Positions 47,534 through 57,975 of a stretch of 64,000 nucleotides of DNA are shown piece by piece. Every line of letters starts with the position of its first letter. Position 1 is the first letter of the stretch. The stretch covers positions 3,968,001-4,032,000 of the forward strand of contig NZ_JAUSWV010000002.1 of the NCBI RefSeq assembly GCF_030815485.1, read 5' to 3'. A program made the position numbers and the translations under genes. Source of the DNA: Streptomyces rishiriensis. Lineage in GTDB: Bacteria > Actinomycetota > Actinomycetes > Streptomycetales > Streptomycetaceae. The notes under the pieces were generated by a model. It did no database searches. It was not told the origin of the DNA and worked only from the letters and a program-made list of their open reading frames with translations.

Positions 47534-47743
47534 ATGATCAAGCAGGTTTCGCACACGGTGACCGGTTTCGGTGCGGCCGACCTCGGCCTGGCCCTCGACG
47601 TGGCGTACGAGCTGCAACCGCCGGTCGTGCCGGCCCGCGCGCCGGAGGTGGCGGCCCCCCAGCTGATGGGGCTGCGCACCAGCGCGGCCCGCCCGCACCA
47701 GCGCAAGGTGCCGCTCAACCGGCTCGCGGCGCTGCGCGGCTGA
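47534..47743 (+). CDS. Small protein, unknown (69 aa)
   Basis: A 69-aa basic, soluble protein beginning MIKQVSHTVTGFGAADLGLALD and ending RKVPLNRLAALRG. Support: AGGGAG ribosome site, typical codon bias, and location 29 nt after the protease stop on the same strand, suggesting co-transcription. No recognised family. It could be an adaptor for the HtrA-like protease or the two-component system. Confidence 0.72.
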   Translation: MIKQVSHTVTGFGAADLGLALDVAYELQPPVVPARAPEVAAPQLMGLRTSAARPHQRKVPLNRLAALRG

Positions 47744-47860
47744 TCCCGCCCCGAACCACTCTTCACGCGCACACCGGGAACCGTGCGAGGCTGAGAACAC
47801 TCAGCACGTTCAGCAGGTCCGGCCTCCCGTCGTCCCACCGCACCCGAGGAATCCACGCCC

Positions 47861-48594
<734 letters not shown>

Positions 48595-48598
<4 letters not shown>

Positions 48599-50043
48599 AC
48601 AGGGTCGTACGGCGGTTCCGCTCCCTGCCGATCAGGTCACGCCTGGCCATGCTGGTGGCGGCGGCGGTCGCCTTCGCGGTGGCGGCGGTCTCGGTGACGT
48701 GCTGGTTCATCGTGCAGGGGAAGTTGTACCAGCAGGTCAACGATGATCTGGAGGAAATGGCGCGGAGGCCCGGCACGGTCAACTCGCTTCTGCAGAGGTG
48801 CACGCAGAACCCTCAGGAGAACAACACCCAGCTCTTCCCCGGCCGGAACAACTACGTTCAGGCCATCAAGGAGGAAGGCTCTCCCTGCGTCGACCCGACC
48901 TCCCCGGGCACGGTCAAGGTCACGGGGTCCGACAAGGACGTGATCAAGGACGCGAAGAACGGACAGGCCCTCTTCCGCAACGGCACCGATGACGACGGCA
49001 ACGACGTACGCGTGCTGACGATGTATCTGGGAGCCGACCAGAACGACTCACAGGGTGTTGCCCTGCAACTCGCGGTCTCCCTCAAGGGCACCGAGTCCAC
49101 CCTCAACGAGCTCGCTCTCATCCTCCTTCTCGTCTCCGGCATCGGAGTCGTAGGCGCCGGCGCCGCCGGTCTGGCCGTCGCCCGGGCCGGGCTGCGGCCC
49201 GTCGACAAGCTGACCGAAGCCGTCGAACACGTGGCCCGGACGGAGGACTTGAGCATCCGGATCCCCGTCGAGAGCGACAGCGACGACGAGGTGGCCCGCC
49301 TCTCCCGTTCCTTCAACTCCATGACGTCGGCCCTCGCCAACTCCCATGAGCTCCAGCAGCAGCTGATCGCGGACGCAGGGCACGAGCTCCGCACCCCGCT
49401 CACCTCCCTGCGCACCAACATAGAGCTCCTCACCCGCAGCGAGGAGACGGGCCGCCCGATCCCCCCGGCGGACCGCAAGGCGCTCCTCGCCTCCGTGACG
49501 GCGCAGATGACCGAGCTGGCGTCACTCATCGGCGACCTTCAGGAACTGTCCCGGTCCGAGGGCCAGCGCGGTGAACGTGTGCAGGTGGTCTCGCTGGAGG
49601 ACGCGGTGGAGTCGGCGCTGCGCCGGGCCCGGCTGCGCGGCCCGGAGCTGACCATCACGGCCTCGCTGGAACCCTGGTACACCCGGGCGGAGCCGGCCGC
49701 GCTGGAGCGGGCGGTGGTCAACATCCTGGACAACGCGGTGAAGTTCAGCCCCGAGGGCGGCACGATCGACGTCCGGCTGAGCCACGGGACGCTGACCGTC
49801 CGCGACCATGGCCCCGGCATCCCCGTCGAGGAACTCCCGCACGTCTTCGACCGCTTCTGGCGCTCCCCCAGCGCGCGGGCCCTCCCGGGCTCGGGCCTCG
49901 GCCTCTCGATCGTCGCCCGCACGGTGGAACAGGCCGGGGGCCAGGTCACTCTGGGCCGCGCGGACGGCGGCGGCACGGTGGCGACGGTCCGGCTGCCGGG
50001 GGCTCCGACCCCTCCACCGGAGGGCCCCGCTCTCGCCCCGTAG
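48595..50043 (+). CDS. Sensor histidine kinase
   Basis: A 482-aa membrane kinase. Transmembrane helices at about 17-40 and 172-197 enclose an extracellular domain of about 130 residues holding only two cysteines, C69 and C98. A HAMP domain (about 198-250) precedes the H-box with H263 in ADAGHELRTPLTSL. The ATPase domain has NILDNAVKFSPEG, DHGPGIPVE and GSGLGLSIV. GTG at 48595 overlaps the regulator stop. The cysteine pair could sense extracytoplasmic redox or folding state, as known for CutS; this is inference. Confidence 0.92.
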
Positions 50044-50156
50044 GGGGCGGACGGCTCTCTCCTCCCGCAATTCCGTGTGTTCGGCAACCTTTCCGATCCG
50101 GGCGGCGACCCAGGAGCGCATCAACTCCCCCCGCCCCGCACGGAACGGAATGTCGT

Positions 50157-52255
50157 ATGAGCGCGCACCGAAGCAGCGGCACCAGCAGGCCCCGACACCG
50201 CAGGCGTCGCACCGCCCTCGCGATCGGCGTACCTCTCGCCCTCACCGCCGCCGGCACCCTCGCCTACGGCACGGACGCCGGGCTCTTCGGCGCCGACGCG
50301 CAGGCGAGGGCAGCGGCCGCGACCGCGGTGGCGCCCGCCTGGGCGACCGCCACCGCCGACGGCTTCGCCTCCGTCAACGCCCTGGGCCAGAACGGCACTT
50401 ACGGAGGGCGCGACGGCAAGACCGTCACCGTGAAGACACTCGCCGACCTCGAGAAGTACGCGACGGCCGCCGAGCCGTACGTCATCGTCGTCGCCGCGAC
50501 GATCACCATGGACCCGGTCGGGAAAGAGATCAAGGTCCAGTCGGACAAGACGATCGTGGGGTCCGGGACCGCCGGGCACATCGTCGGCGGCGGCTTCTTC
50601 CTCGGCCAGGGCGTCCACAACGTGATCATCCGGAACCTGACGATCCGGGACGCCTACCAGGGCGTCTGGAACGACAAGGAACACGACTTCGACGGCATCC
50701 AGATGGACGGCGCCCACCACGTCTGGATCGATCACAACGACATCCGGCACATGGCCGACGGACTCATCGACAGCCGCAAGGACACGACCTACCTGACGGT
50801 CTCCTGGAACAAGCTGAGCCAGGACAACAAGGCGTTCGGCATCGGCTGGACCGACAACGTCACCGCCGACATCACGATCCACCACAACTGGATCCGCGAG
50901 ACCGAACAGCGCAACCCCTCCACGGACAACGTCGCGCACGCGCACCTGTACAACAACTTCCTGGAGGACGTGGCGGGGACGGACATCAAGTCCTCGTACG
51001 GCAACTACTCGCGCGGCGCGACGAACATGGTGCTGGAGAACTCCTCCTTCCAGGGCCTGACCAACCCCGTCGTCCGGGACGCCACCGCCACCCTCGTCCA
51101 GCGCGGCAACGTCTTCTCCGGCACGACCGGCAAGAACGAGAGCGGCGGCACCGGCGCGGCCTGGGACCCGAAGACGTACTACGCGTACACGCTCGACAAG
51201 GCGGCCGACGTCCCGGCGCTCCTCAAGTCGGGCGCGGGCCCGCGCGGTTCCATCGGCACCTCCGCGAGTACGACGACGGCCACCACGAAGGCGGCCGCCG
51301 CCACCACGCTCACCGTCGCCAAGGACGGCAGCGGGCAGTACACGACCGTGCAGGCCGCCGTGAACGCCGTACCGGCGAACAACCCCGCGCGCGTCGTCAT
51401 CGCCGTCAAGCCGGGCACGTACCGGGAACTGGTCAAGGTCCCGTCCAACAAGCCGCACGTCACCGTCCAGGGCACCGGCGGCAGCCGCAAGGACACCACG
51501 ATCGTCTACGACAACGCGTCCGGTACGCCGAAGCCCGACGGTTCCGGCACCTACGGCACCGGGGGCAGCGCGACCGTCGCCGTCGACGGCGACGACTTCC
51601 AGGCCCGTAACCTGACCATCTCCAACGACTTCGACGAGGCGGCCCACCAGGACATCGCCAACCAGGCGGTCGCCCTGCGCACCTCCGCCGACAAGGTCTT
51701 CCTCGACGGCGTCATCGTCAGCGGCGACCAGGACACCCTGCTGGTGACACCGCGGCCAAGGACAAGCTGGGCCGCGTCTACATCACCAACTCCTACGTCG
51801 TCGGCAACACCGACTTCGTCTTCGGCCGTGCCACCGCGGTGATCGACAAGTCCGTCATCACCCTGAAGAAGCGCTGGAACGGCACCTCGGCCGGCTATGT
51901 CACGGCCCCCAGCACGGCCGCGGGCCGCAAGGGCATCCTGATCGCCAACTCCACGGTGAACGGTGACGTGTCCGACCGGAGCTTCTTCCTCGGCCGCAAC
52001 TGGCACGCGGGCGGCGACGCGACCCTCGACCCGCAGACCACCGTCCGCAACACCTCCCTCAGCGCCGCGATCAAGACCACGCCCTGGTCCGACATGGGCG
52101 GCTTCTCCTGGAAGGACGACCGGTTCGCGGAGTACAAGAACACCGGCGCGGGCGCGGGCGCCGCGAGCGCCGACCGGCCCCTCTTGACCGACGCCCAGGC
52201 CGCCGCCCAGGAGGTCGCCGACTGGCTCGGCGACTGGACCCCCACGGCCTCCTGA
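50157..52255 (+). pseudogene. Frameshifted pectate lyase-pectinesterase fusion
   Basis: A secreted two-domain pectin-degrading enzyme. Signal peptide about 1-50; PL1 pectate lyase domain about 60-360 (FDGIQMDGAHHVWIDHND, HHNWIRETEQRNPS); linker; CE8 pectinesterase domain from about 385 (GQYTTVQAAVNAVP, GDQDTLL). At 51744-51747 the frame is lost: GTGACACC stands where GT-C/G-GACACC is expected, one base short. The second frame then supplies NTDFVFGRATAVID and LGRNWHAGG to the stop at 52255. The span is 2099 nt, exactly one short of 700 codons. As read, the protein ends at 51842 without the second catalytic Asp and the Arg of the esterase; the lyase should survive. Real mutation or sequencing error cannot be told apart here. 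Confidence 0.88.
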
Positions 52256-52300
52256 CATCCCCCTGCCGGCTCCGTGCCCCTGGCTGCCGCGCCCCCGGGC

Positions 52301-52348
52301 CGCGGTGGCCCCGGGTCGCGGTGGCCCCGGGTCGCGGTGGCCCCGGGT
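52301..52348. repeat. Three perfect 16-bp tandem repeats
   Basis: CGCGGTGGCCCCGGGT repeats three times without change (52301, 52317, 52333) between the convergent pectinase and ABC-exporter genes. Confidence 0.75.
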
Positions 52349-52360
52349 CGCGGTGCCGCT

Positions 52361-54166
52361 TCAGAGGCGCAGTACCAGGGTGTCGTCGGTGAGTTCCTTC
52401 TTCTCCGTGCGTGCCGCCGGGGGCTTCCCGGTCGTCTCCGACCAGGGTTGGACCAGCCTGGTGTAGGCCTCGCAGCGGGTCATCAACTCGTCGTGCGTTC
52501 CCGCGTCCAGCAGCCGTCCCTCGTCCACGACCAGGATGCGGTCGGCGTCGGGGGCGAGGCTCAGGTCGTGGGTGATCATGATGGTGGTGCGGCCGGACAT
52601 GAGACGGCGCAGGGGCTGGACGATCTGCCGGGCGGCCACCGAGTCGAGGCCGGCGGTGGGTTCGTCGAGGACGAGGACCGGCGCCGCGCGGAGCATCGCG
52701 CGGGCGATGGCGATCCGCTGGAGCTGGCCGCCGGAGAGGGCCGCGGTGCCGGGGGCGATGTGGGTGTCGTAGCCGTCGGGGAGGGCGACGATGAACTCGT
52801 GGGCGGCGGCCGACCTGGCCGCTCGCTCGATCTCCGGGTCCGTGGCGCCCGGGCGGCCGCACTCGATGTTCTCCCGGATCGTGCCGTTGAGGACGAGGGT
52901 CTGCTGCGGGAGCAGGGCCGTGTTCTCGCGGAGGAACTCCAGCGGGACGTCCGTGAGCGGGACTCCGTCCAGGCGGATGACACCCGTGTCCGGGTCGTAG
53001 AAGCGGGTGAGGAGTTTGGACAGGGTCGACTTGCCGGCGCCGCTCGCGCCCGTGACCAGGACCAGTTCGCCGGGACCCGCCGTGAAGGTCACGTCCCGCA
53101 GCGACTCGCGCGCCGCGTCGGGGTAGCGGAACGAGACGCCGTGCAGGCTGACCCGGCCCCGGACCGGCCAGGCGGGGACGGGGACGTCGGGGTCCTTCAC
53201 CGACGGCTGCGCGTCCAGGAGTTCCGCGATGCGTTCCGCGCCCGCCGTGGCCGCGGTGACCGTCAGGCCGAGTTGGCCGAGGTTGCGGACCGGCGGGTAG
53301 AGGTAGCCGACGAACGCGGCGAAGGCGAGCAGGGCGCCGAGGGTCATCCGGCCGGCCGAGATCTCCCAGACGCCCAGGCCGATCACCGACAGGACGCAGA
53401 GGGTCTCGACCACCTCGACGAACTGCTCGTACATCTCGCTCAGCCGCGCCCCGCGCACACTGGCCCGCATCCACGCGCGGGCCTCCTTGTCGAGGCGTCG
53501 CTCCTCGTCCCGGCGGCGGTTGTAGGCCTGGGTCAGCACGACGTTGCCCAGGGACTCCTCCACTACCGAGGTGATCGCGCCGTCGGCGACGCGTTCGTCC
53601 TGCGAGGCCTGCTTGATGCGGCCGGAGAAGCGGCGGGCGGCGAGCAGGAAGAGCGGGGCGAGGACGAAGGTGGCGAGGGCCAGGTCCCAGCGGAGCCACA
53701 GGGCCGCCGCCGCGTAGAAGACCGCCGAGAAGGCCGCGGCGATCGTGCCGACCACGCCCGACACGACCAGCTGTTCGATGGCCTCCACGTCTCCCGTGAG
53801 GCGTTCCACCAAGTCGCCGCGGCGGTGTCGCTGGAAGAAGTGGGGTGGAAGGTCCTGGACATGGCCGAAGACGTCCGCGCGCAACCGGAGGACGAACCGT
53901 TCCGCCGTCCAGGTCGCGAGCGAGTTGCCCAGGTAGCCGACGAGCGCGCCCAGTGCGGCGACGCCCAGCCAGGCTCCGGCCGGTCCCCAGAAGGCGGCGA
54001 GCGAGCCGGCCTCGAGGGCGTTGTCGGTGAGTTCGGCGAACAGCAGGATGGAGGCCGTCTCGGCTAGCGCGGACACCACCACGCACGCCACGATCACCAG
54101 CATCCACCTGCGGTCGCCGCGCGTCAGCGGCCAGAAACGGCGGAAGGCCGCACGCGCTTCCCTCAT
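52361..54166 (-). CDS. ABC exporter (fused permease-ATPase)
   Basis: A 601-aa half-transporter of the MsbA/MDR type: six membrane helices (about 20-320), then an ATPase domain with Walker A GASGAGKST, Q-loop LLPQQTLVLNG, signature LSGGQLQR, Walker B VLVLDEPTAGLD and H-loop MITHD. Likely a homodimer exporting a lipid, peptide or drug. ATG at 54166 follows GAGGGAGTTGC; the in-frame extension to 54298 is the 16-bp repeat array. It lies next to two small basic peptide genes on the same strand, but evidence for export of those is lacking (they have no leader). Confidence 0.9.
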   Translation of the reverse strand: MREARAAFRRFWPLTRGDRRWMLVIVACVVVSALAETASILLFAELTDNALEAGSLAAFWGPAGAWLGVAALGALVGYLGNSLATWTAERFVLRLRADVFGHVQDLPPHFFQRHRRGDLVERLTGDVEAIEQLVVSGVVGTIAAAFSAVFYAAAALWLRWDLALATFVLAPLFLLAARRFSGRIKQASQDERVADGAITSVVEESLGNVVLTQAYNRRRDEERRLDKEARAWMRASVRGARLSEMYEQFVEVVETLCVLSVIGLGVWEISAGRMTLGALLAFAAFVGYLYPPVRNLGQLGLTVTAATAGAERIAELLDAQPSVKDPDVPVPAWPVRGRVSLHGVSFRYPDAARESLRDVTFTAGPGELVLVTGASGAGKSTLSKLLTRFYDPDTGVIRLDGVPLTDVPLEFLRENTALLPQQTLVLNGTIRENIECGRPGATDPEIERAARSAAAHEFIVALPDGYDTHIAPGTAALSGGQLQRIAIARAMLRAAPVLVLDEPTAGLDSVAARQIVQPLRRLMSGRTTIMITHDLSLAPDADRILVVDEGRLLDAGTHDELMTRCEAYTRLVQPWSETTGKPPAARTEKKELTDDTLVLRL

Positions 54167-54209
54167 GTCAGCAACTCCCTCGACTCCCTGCTCGTACGCA
54201 TTCCTGCTC

Positions 54210-54289
54210 GTACGAACCTCTGCGGGCACGAACCTCTGCGGGCACGAATCCCTGCGGGTACGAACCTCTGCGGGCACGGATCCCTGCGG
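54210..54289. repeat. Five 16-bp tandem repeats upstream of ABC exporter
   Basis: Five contiguous units with consensus GYACGAAYCYCTGCGG start at 54210, 54226, 54242, 54258 and 54274. They end 43 bp before the exporter start codon, in its promoter or leader, and have the same 16-bp period as the repeats at its 3' end. Confidence 0.75.
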
Positions 54290-54356
54290 ATACGGCAAGG
54301 CATGGCCGAGGCGGGGTCACCGGGTCTCGCCGGTGGCCCCGCCTCGTGGCGTGCCG

Positions 54357-54491
54357 TCAGCCCTTGTGCGCGACCGGGCGGCGCTTCGGGGCCGCCTTCT
54401 TCGCGGCCTTCTTCTTGGCCACGGGCTTCGGAGCCGGGGCGGCGGCGGTCTTGCGGGTCTTCTTGACGGGGGTGATCTTGTGGAAGCTCAT
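54357..54491 (-). CDS. 44-aa Lys/Pro/Ala-rich basic peptide, copy A
   Basis: A 44-residue protein beginning MSFHKITPVKKTRK, with an AAAPAPKP turn and a KKKAAKKAAPKRRP basic block. It has 12 Lys and 3 Arg and no acidic residue, like a histone H1 tail. ATG at 54491 follows GGAGAGG. It is 89% identical (39 of 44) to copy B 90 bp upstream. A DNA- or RNA-binding or nucleoid-associated role is likely from composition alone; an antimicrobial or polyanion-binding role is possible. No family name recognised. Confidence 0.78.
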   Translation of the reverse strand: MSFHKITPVKKTRKTAAAPAPKPVAKKKAAKKAAPKRRPVAHKG

Positions 54492-54581
54492 GGGAATTAC
54501 CTCTCCATTTATCAGGTGCCGATTATGTTCGCTTTACGCGTGGCTTATTTGTCGCGGGTTTGCAACAGTGCGACTGCTATC

Positions 54582-54716
54582 TCAGCCCTTGTGGGAGACC
54601 GGGCGGCGCTTCGGGGTCACCTTCTTCGCGGCCTTCTTCTTGGCCACAGGCTTCGGAGCCGGGGCGGCAGCGGTCTTACGGGCCTTCTTGACGGGGGTGA
54701 CCTTGTGGAAGCTCAT
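54582..54716 (-). CDS. 44-aa Lys/Pro/Ala-rich basic peptide, copy B
   Basis: Tandem paralogue of copy A beginning MSFHKVTPVKKARK, differing at five positions (I6V, T12A, A33V, A34T, A41S). Conservative substitutions, the kept length and its own CGGAGAAC ribosome site argue for purifying selection on both copies. The 90-bp spacer between them is AT-rich and may contain a separate promoter. Upstream (54717-54900) is also AT-rich for this genome, with runs such as GAAGAAAAG. Confidence 0.78.
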   Translation of the reverse strand: MSFHKVTPVKKARKTAAAPAPKPVAKKKAAKKVTPKRRPVSHKG

Positions 54717-54901
54717 GACGTTCTCCGTTCGTTGTGTTCGCTCACTTCGCTTTCGCGTCGTTCGCTTTCGACATGGAAAACACTACGGGACGACCGGAGA
54801 AGAAAAGGCCGATTCCGCTGAGACCTCGATGAATTGCGGCTGAGACGAGTTTTCAGACGGCAGTGGGAACCAACCGTGAACTCACACAGGTTTTAATACG
54901 A

Positions 54902-54934
54902 AGAGGCGGCCGCGTCGGTGACGCGGCCGCCTCT
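54902..54934 (-). terminator. Terminator of 5'-nucleotidase gene
   Basis: AGAGGCGGCCGCGTC (54902-54916) and GACGCGGCCGCCTCT (54920-54934) form perfect 15-bp arms with a 3-nt loop, 30 nt past the stop codon. An AT-rich stretch follows in the leftward direction. Confidence 0.88.
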
Positions 54935-54963
54935 GGGTGCCTCTTGGTGTCCTGCCGAAAGGG

Positions 54964-56766
54964 TTACTGCACGATCGCGATCCGGTTCGCCGTCGGCGGG
55001 GCGATCGGGCCCGCGGCCGAGGAGTTGGCGAGCAGGTACTGCTCCAGGGCGGTCAGGTCGTCGGCGCCGACGAGGTCGTTGGTGCCCAGACCCAGCGTGG
55101 TGAAGCCGTCGCCGCCGCCCGCGAGGAAGCTGTTCGTGGAAACGCGGTAGGTGGCGGCCGGGTCGATCGCCGCGCCGTTCAGCCTGATGGAGTCCGTGAC
55201 GACACGGTCGGCGCCGCTCTTCGTCAGGTCCAGCGTGTACGTCAGGTTGGCGGACGGCTGAAGGATCTTCGGCGCGCTCGCGTTCGTCCCGCTCACCTGC
55301 TCCTTGAGGACCTGTACCAGCTGAGCGCCGGTGAAGTCCTGGAGGTTCACGGTGTTGGAGAACGGCTGGACGGTGAAGCCCTCGGCGTAGGTCACCACGC
55401 CGTCGCCCTCAGCGCCCTTGGCGGCATAGGTGAGACCTGCCCGGACGCCGCCCGGGTTCATCAGCGCGAGGTCCGTCTCCGGGTCGAGTCCCTTGCCGTA
55501 CCAGAGCTGGGCGTCCGCGATCAGGTCGCCCATCGGGGACTCCGTGCCGGTGTTCGGCACGTCCCCGGAGATGTAGCCGATCGCCCGGTTGCCGACGGGG
55601 GCCGCCAGGGTGTTCCACCTGGTGATCAGCTCGGTCATGTCGGGCGCCTTGGCGACGGTCCGGGTGACCACGTGGTTCGCCGTCTTGACCGCCGTACGCG
55701 CGATGTCACCGGTGAACCGGTCGTACGTCAGCGTGGTGTCCGTGTACAGACGGCCGAAGGACGCGGCCGAGGTGACCGTGCGCGGCTTTCCCGACGGGTC
55801 CGGGATCGTGCACGCGTACGCGGCGTGTGTGTGGCCCGTCACCAGCGCGTCCACCGACGGCGTGATGTTCTTCGCGATGTCGACGATCGGGCCGGAGATG
55901 CCGGAGCCCGCGCCCGCGGAGTCACAGTCGTAGTTGTAGGAGGCCGAGGCCGGCAGCCCGCCCTCGTGGATGAGCGCCACGATCGACTTCACGCCCTGCT
56001 TCTGCAGCACCTTGGCGTACTTGTTGATCGTCTCGACCTCGTCCTTGAACTTCAGGCCCTTGACGCCCTCGGCGGACACCACACCGGGGGTGTCCTCCAG
56101 CGTCACGCCGATGAAGCCGATCCTGACGTCCTTCTTCTTCCAGACGAAGTACGGCTGCAGGATCGGCTTGCCGGTCTTCTCCGACAGGACGTTGGCCGCC
56201 AGGTAGGGGAAGTCGGCGCCCTTGAAACGCTTGTCCGTGTAGCAGCCGGCCGTCGGGTGGCAGCCGCCGTTCTGAAGCCGGGCCAGTTCCCCGGCGCCCT
56301 CGTCGAACTCGTGGTTGCCGACCGACGTGACATCCAGGTCGAGCTTGTTCAGCGCCTCGATGGTGGGCTCGTCGTGGAAGAGACCCGAGATCAGCGGCGA
56401 GGCGCCGACCATGTCGCCGCCGGCCGCGGTGACCGAGTACGCGTTGCCCTTGCGGGCCTCACGCAGGTGCGTGGCAAGGTACTCCACACCGCCCGCGTCG
56501 ATCGTCTTCGTCGTGCCGTCCGCCTGGAGTTCCGTGACACGGCCGGAGGAGCCGGACGGGGGCTCGAGGTTGCCGTGCAGGTCGTTGAAGGACAGCAGCT
56601 GCACATCCTGGTAACGGCTCGGCAGCGGCTTGGAGTGCTTGGCGTCGTGCGCGTCCGCCGGGAGCGCGGCGGCCATGGCACCGGCGGTGGCGAGGCCCGC
56701 GGCGGCCGCGAGAAGACGGTATGTACGACGTCTGCCGTTCGGATGCGGCTGGGAAGTGGCTGGCAT
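54964..56766 (-). CDS. Secreted 5'-nucleotidase / 2',3'-cyclic phosphodiesterase
   Basis: A 600-aa UshA-type enzyme. Twin-basic signal region (NGRRRTYRLLAAAAGLA...ADAHDA), then the metallophosphatase domain with LLSFNDLHGNLEP, GGDMVGASPL, GNHEFDEGA, VALIHEGG and TGHTHAAY, and the C-terminal nucleotidase domain with LMNPGGVRAG, QPFSNTVN and FLAGGGDGF. It liberates phosphate from extracellular nucleotides. In S. coelicolor the orthologue is in the PhoP-controlled set, to my memory; no clear PHO box was found upstream here. Single gene. Confidence 0.93.
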   Translation of the reverse strand: MPATSQPHPNGRRRTYRLLAAAAGLATAGAMAAALPADAHDAKHSKPLPSRYQDVQLLSFNDLHGNLEPPSGSSGRVTELQADGTTKTIDAGGVEYLATHLREARKGNAYSVTAAGGDMVGASPLISGLFHDEPTIEALNKLDLDVTSVGNHEFDEGAGELARLQNGGCHPTAGCYTDKRFKGADFPYLAANVLSEKTGKPILQPYFVWKKKDVRIGFIGVTLEDTPGVVSAEGVKGLKFKDEVETINKYAKVLQKQGVKSIVALIHEGGLPASASYNYDCDSAGAGSGISGPIVDIAKNITPSVDALVTGHTHAAYACTIPDPSGKPRTVTSAASFGRLYTDTTLTYDRFTGDIARTAVKTANHVVTRTVAKAPDMTELITRWNTLAAPVGNRAIGYISGDVPNTGTESPMGDLIADAQLWYGKGLDPETDLALMNPGGVRAGLTYAAKGAEGDGVVTYAEGFTVQPFSNTVNLQDFTGAQLVQVLKEQVSGTNASAPKILQPSANLTYTLDLTKSGADRVVTDSIRLNGAAIDPAATYRVSTNSFLAGGGDGFTTLGLGTNDLVGADDLTALEQYLLANSSAAGPIAPPTANRIAIVQ

Positions 56767-57002
56767 GCGCCCCCCTGAGGTGTCTGCCTGTGGTGTCTGC
56801 GTCCCCCGGGTCCGACCGGCCCCGAGAGACGTATGAGGACGTGGCCCCGTCCGGCGCAGCCTAGGGTCAACGCGCGTAGCGCGACAGGGGGTTCTTGGTT
56901 ACATCCTGGTTTCCCTTTGCCCTTCGCATACCCTCGGCTCCCCCTTCGCGGACCGCGTCCTTCCGGCTCTCCTCCTGCCGCCACTTTGCCCGGCCCGCCC
57001 CT

Positions 57003-57015
57003 TACCCTCGTACGC
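57003..57015 (+). promoter_or_regulatory. Leaderless promoter -10 element of mshD
   Basis: TACCCT (57003-57008) lies 7 nt before the ATG at 57016. The sequence TACCCTCGTACGCATG is the same as at 12251 except for one base. Confidence 0.6.
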
Positions 57016-57942
57016 ATGACCAGCGACGACATCGCACGGATCCCCGGCTCCCGATCCATCGAGACCCACTCCGAGCTCCCCCCCGAACAGACCGAGGCCG
57101 TCCTCGAACTGCTCGCGGAGGCCGCCCGGACGGACGGCCAGCAGGCGGTGTCCGAACAGGGCCGCCTACAGCTGCGCGGAGGCGCCCGCGAAGGCGTCTC
57201 CCACCTGGTCCTCACGCTCGGCGACGAACTCGTCGGCTACGCCCAGCTGGAGGACACCGATCCGGTCGAGGCACCCGCCGCCGAACTCGTCGTCCACCCC
57301 TCGCACCGCGGCCACGGACACGGCCGCGCGCTCGGCTCCGCCCTGCTCGCCGCCTCCGGCAAGCGGCTTCGGGTGTGGGCCCACGGCGGCCACTCCGCCG
57401 CCCGGCACCTCGCCCAGGTCCTGGGGCTCTCCCTGTTCCGCGAACTGCGCCAGATGCGACGGCCGTTGACCGACCTCGCGCTGCCCGATCCGGTGCTGCC
57501 CGACGGCGTGACCGTCCGGTCCTTCGTCCCCGGGAAGGACGACTCCGCCTGGCTCGCCGTCAACGCGGCCGCCTTCGCCCACCATCCCGAACAGGGCTCC
57601 CTCACCCAGCGCGACCTGGACGCCCGCAGCTCGGAGCCCTGGTTCGACCCCGCCGGCTTCTTCCTCGCCTTCCACGGCGAGCGGCTCGTCGGCTTCCACT
57701 GGACGAAGGTGCACGCCGAGGAGCAGCTCGGTGAGGTGTACGTCCTCGGCGTCGCCCCCGGCGCGCAGGGGGGCGGCCTCGGCAAGTCCCTCACCACGAT
57801 CGGCCTGCGGCACCTCGCGGCGCAGGGCCTGCCGACGGCGATGCTGTACGTCGACGCCGACAACAAGGCCGCGGTGTCGGTCTACGAGAGGCTGGGATTC
57901 GTCACCCACGAGACGGACCTGATGTACCGGACCGAGACGTGA
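57016..57942 (+). CDS. mshD: Mycothiol synthase MshD
   Basis: A 308-aa enzyme with two GNAT domains that acetylates Cys-GlcN-Ins in the last step of mycothiol synthesis. Domain 1 (about 20-150) has ELVVHPSHRGHGHGRAL; domain 2 (about 160-308) has the active acetyl-CoA motif VYVLGVAPGAQGGGLGKSL and ends YERLGFVTHETDLMYR. Length is normal. No ribosome site; leaderless by promoter position. The frame open from 56833 is not used. Complements mshA, 45 kb away in the window. Confidence 0.95.
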   Translation: MTSDDIARIPGSRSIETHSELPPEQTEAVLELLAEAARTDGQQAVSEQGRLQLRGGAREGVSHLVLTLGDELVGYAQLEDTDPVEAPAAELVVHPSHRGHGHGRALGSALLAASGKRLRVWAHGGHSAARHLAQVLGLSLFRELRQMRRPLTDLALPDPVLPDGVTVRSFVPGKDDSAWLAVNAAAFAHHPEQGSLTQRDLDARSSEPWFDPAGFFLAFHGERLVGFHWTKVHAEEQLGEVYVLGVAPGAQGGGLGKSLTTIGLRHLAAQGLPTAMLYVDADNKAAVSVYERLGFVTHETDLMYRTET

Positions 57943-57975
57943 GCCGGGCAGGCAGGGCCGGGATCCCAGCCCGGG

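Noticed and set aside
51839..52255. Independent 138-aa gene after the pectinase
   Set aside because: It encodes the C-terminal part of the pectinesterase domain in a shifted frame and has no start of its own.
56767..57000. PHO boxes in front of the 5'-nucleotidase gene
   Set aside because: Only weak AAACCAGGATG/TAACCAAGAAC 11-mers were found and they do not match the GTTCACC consensus.
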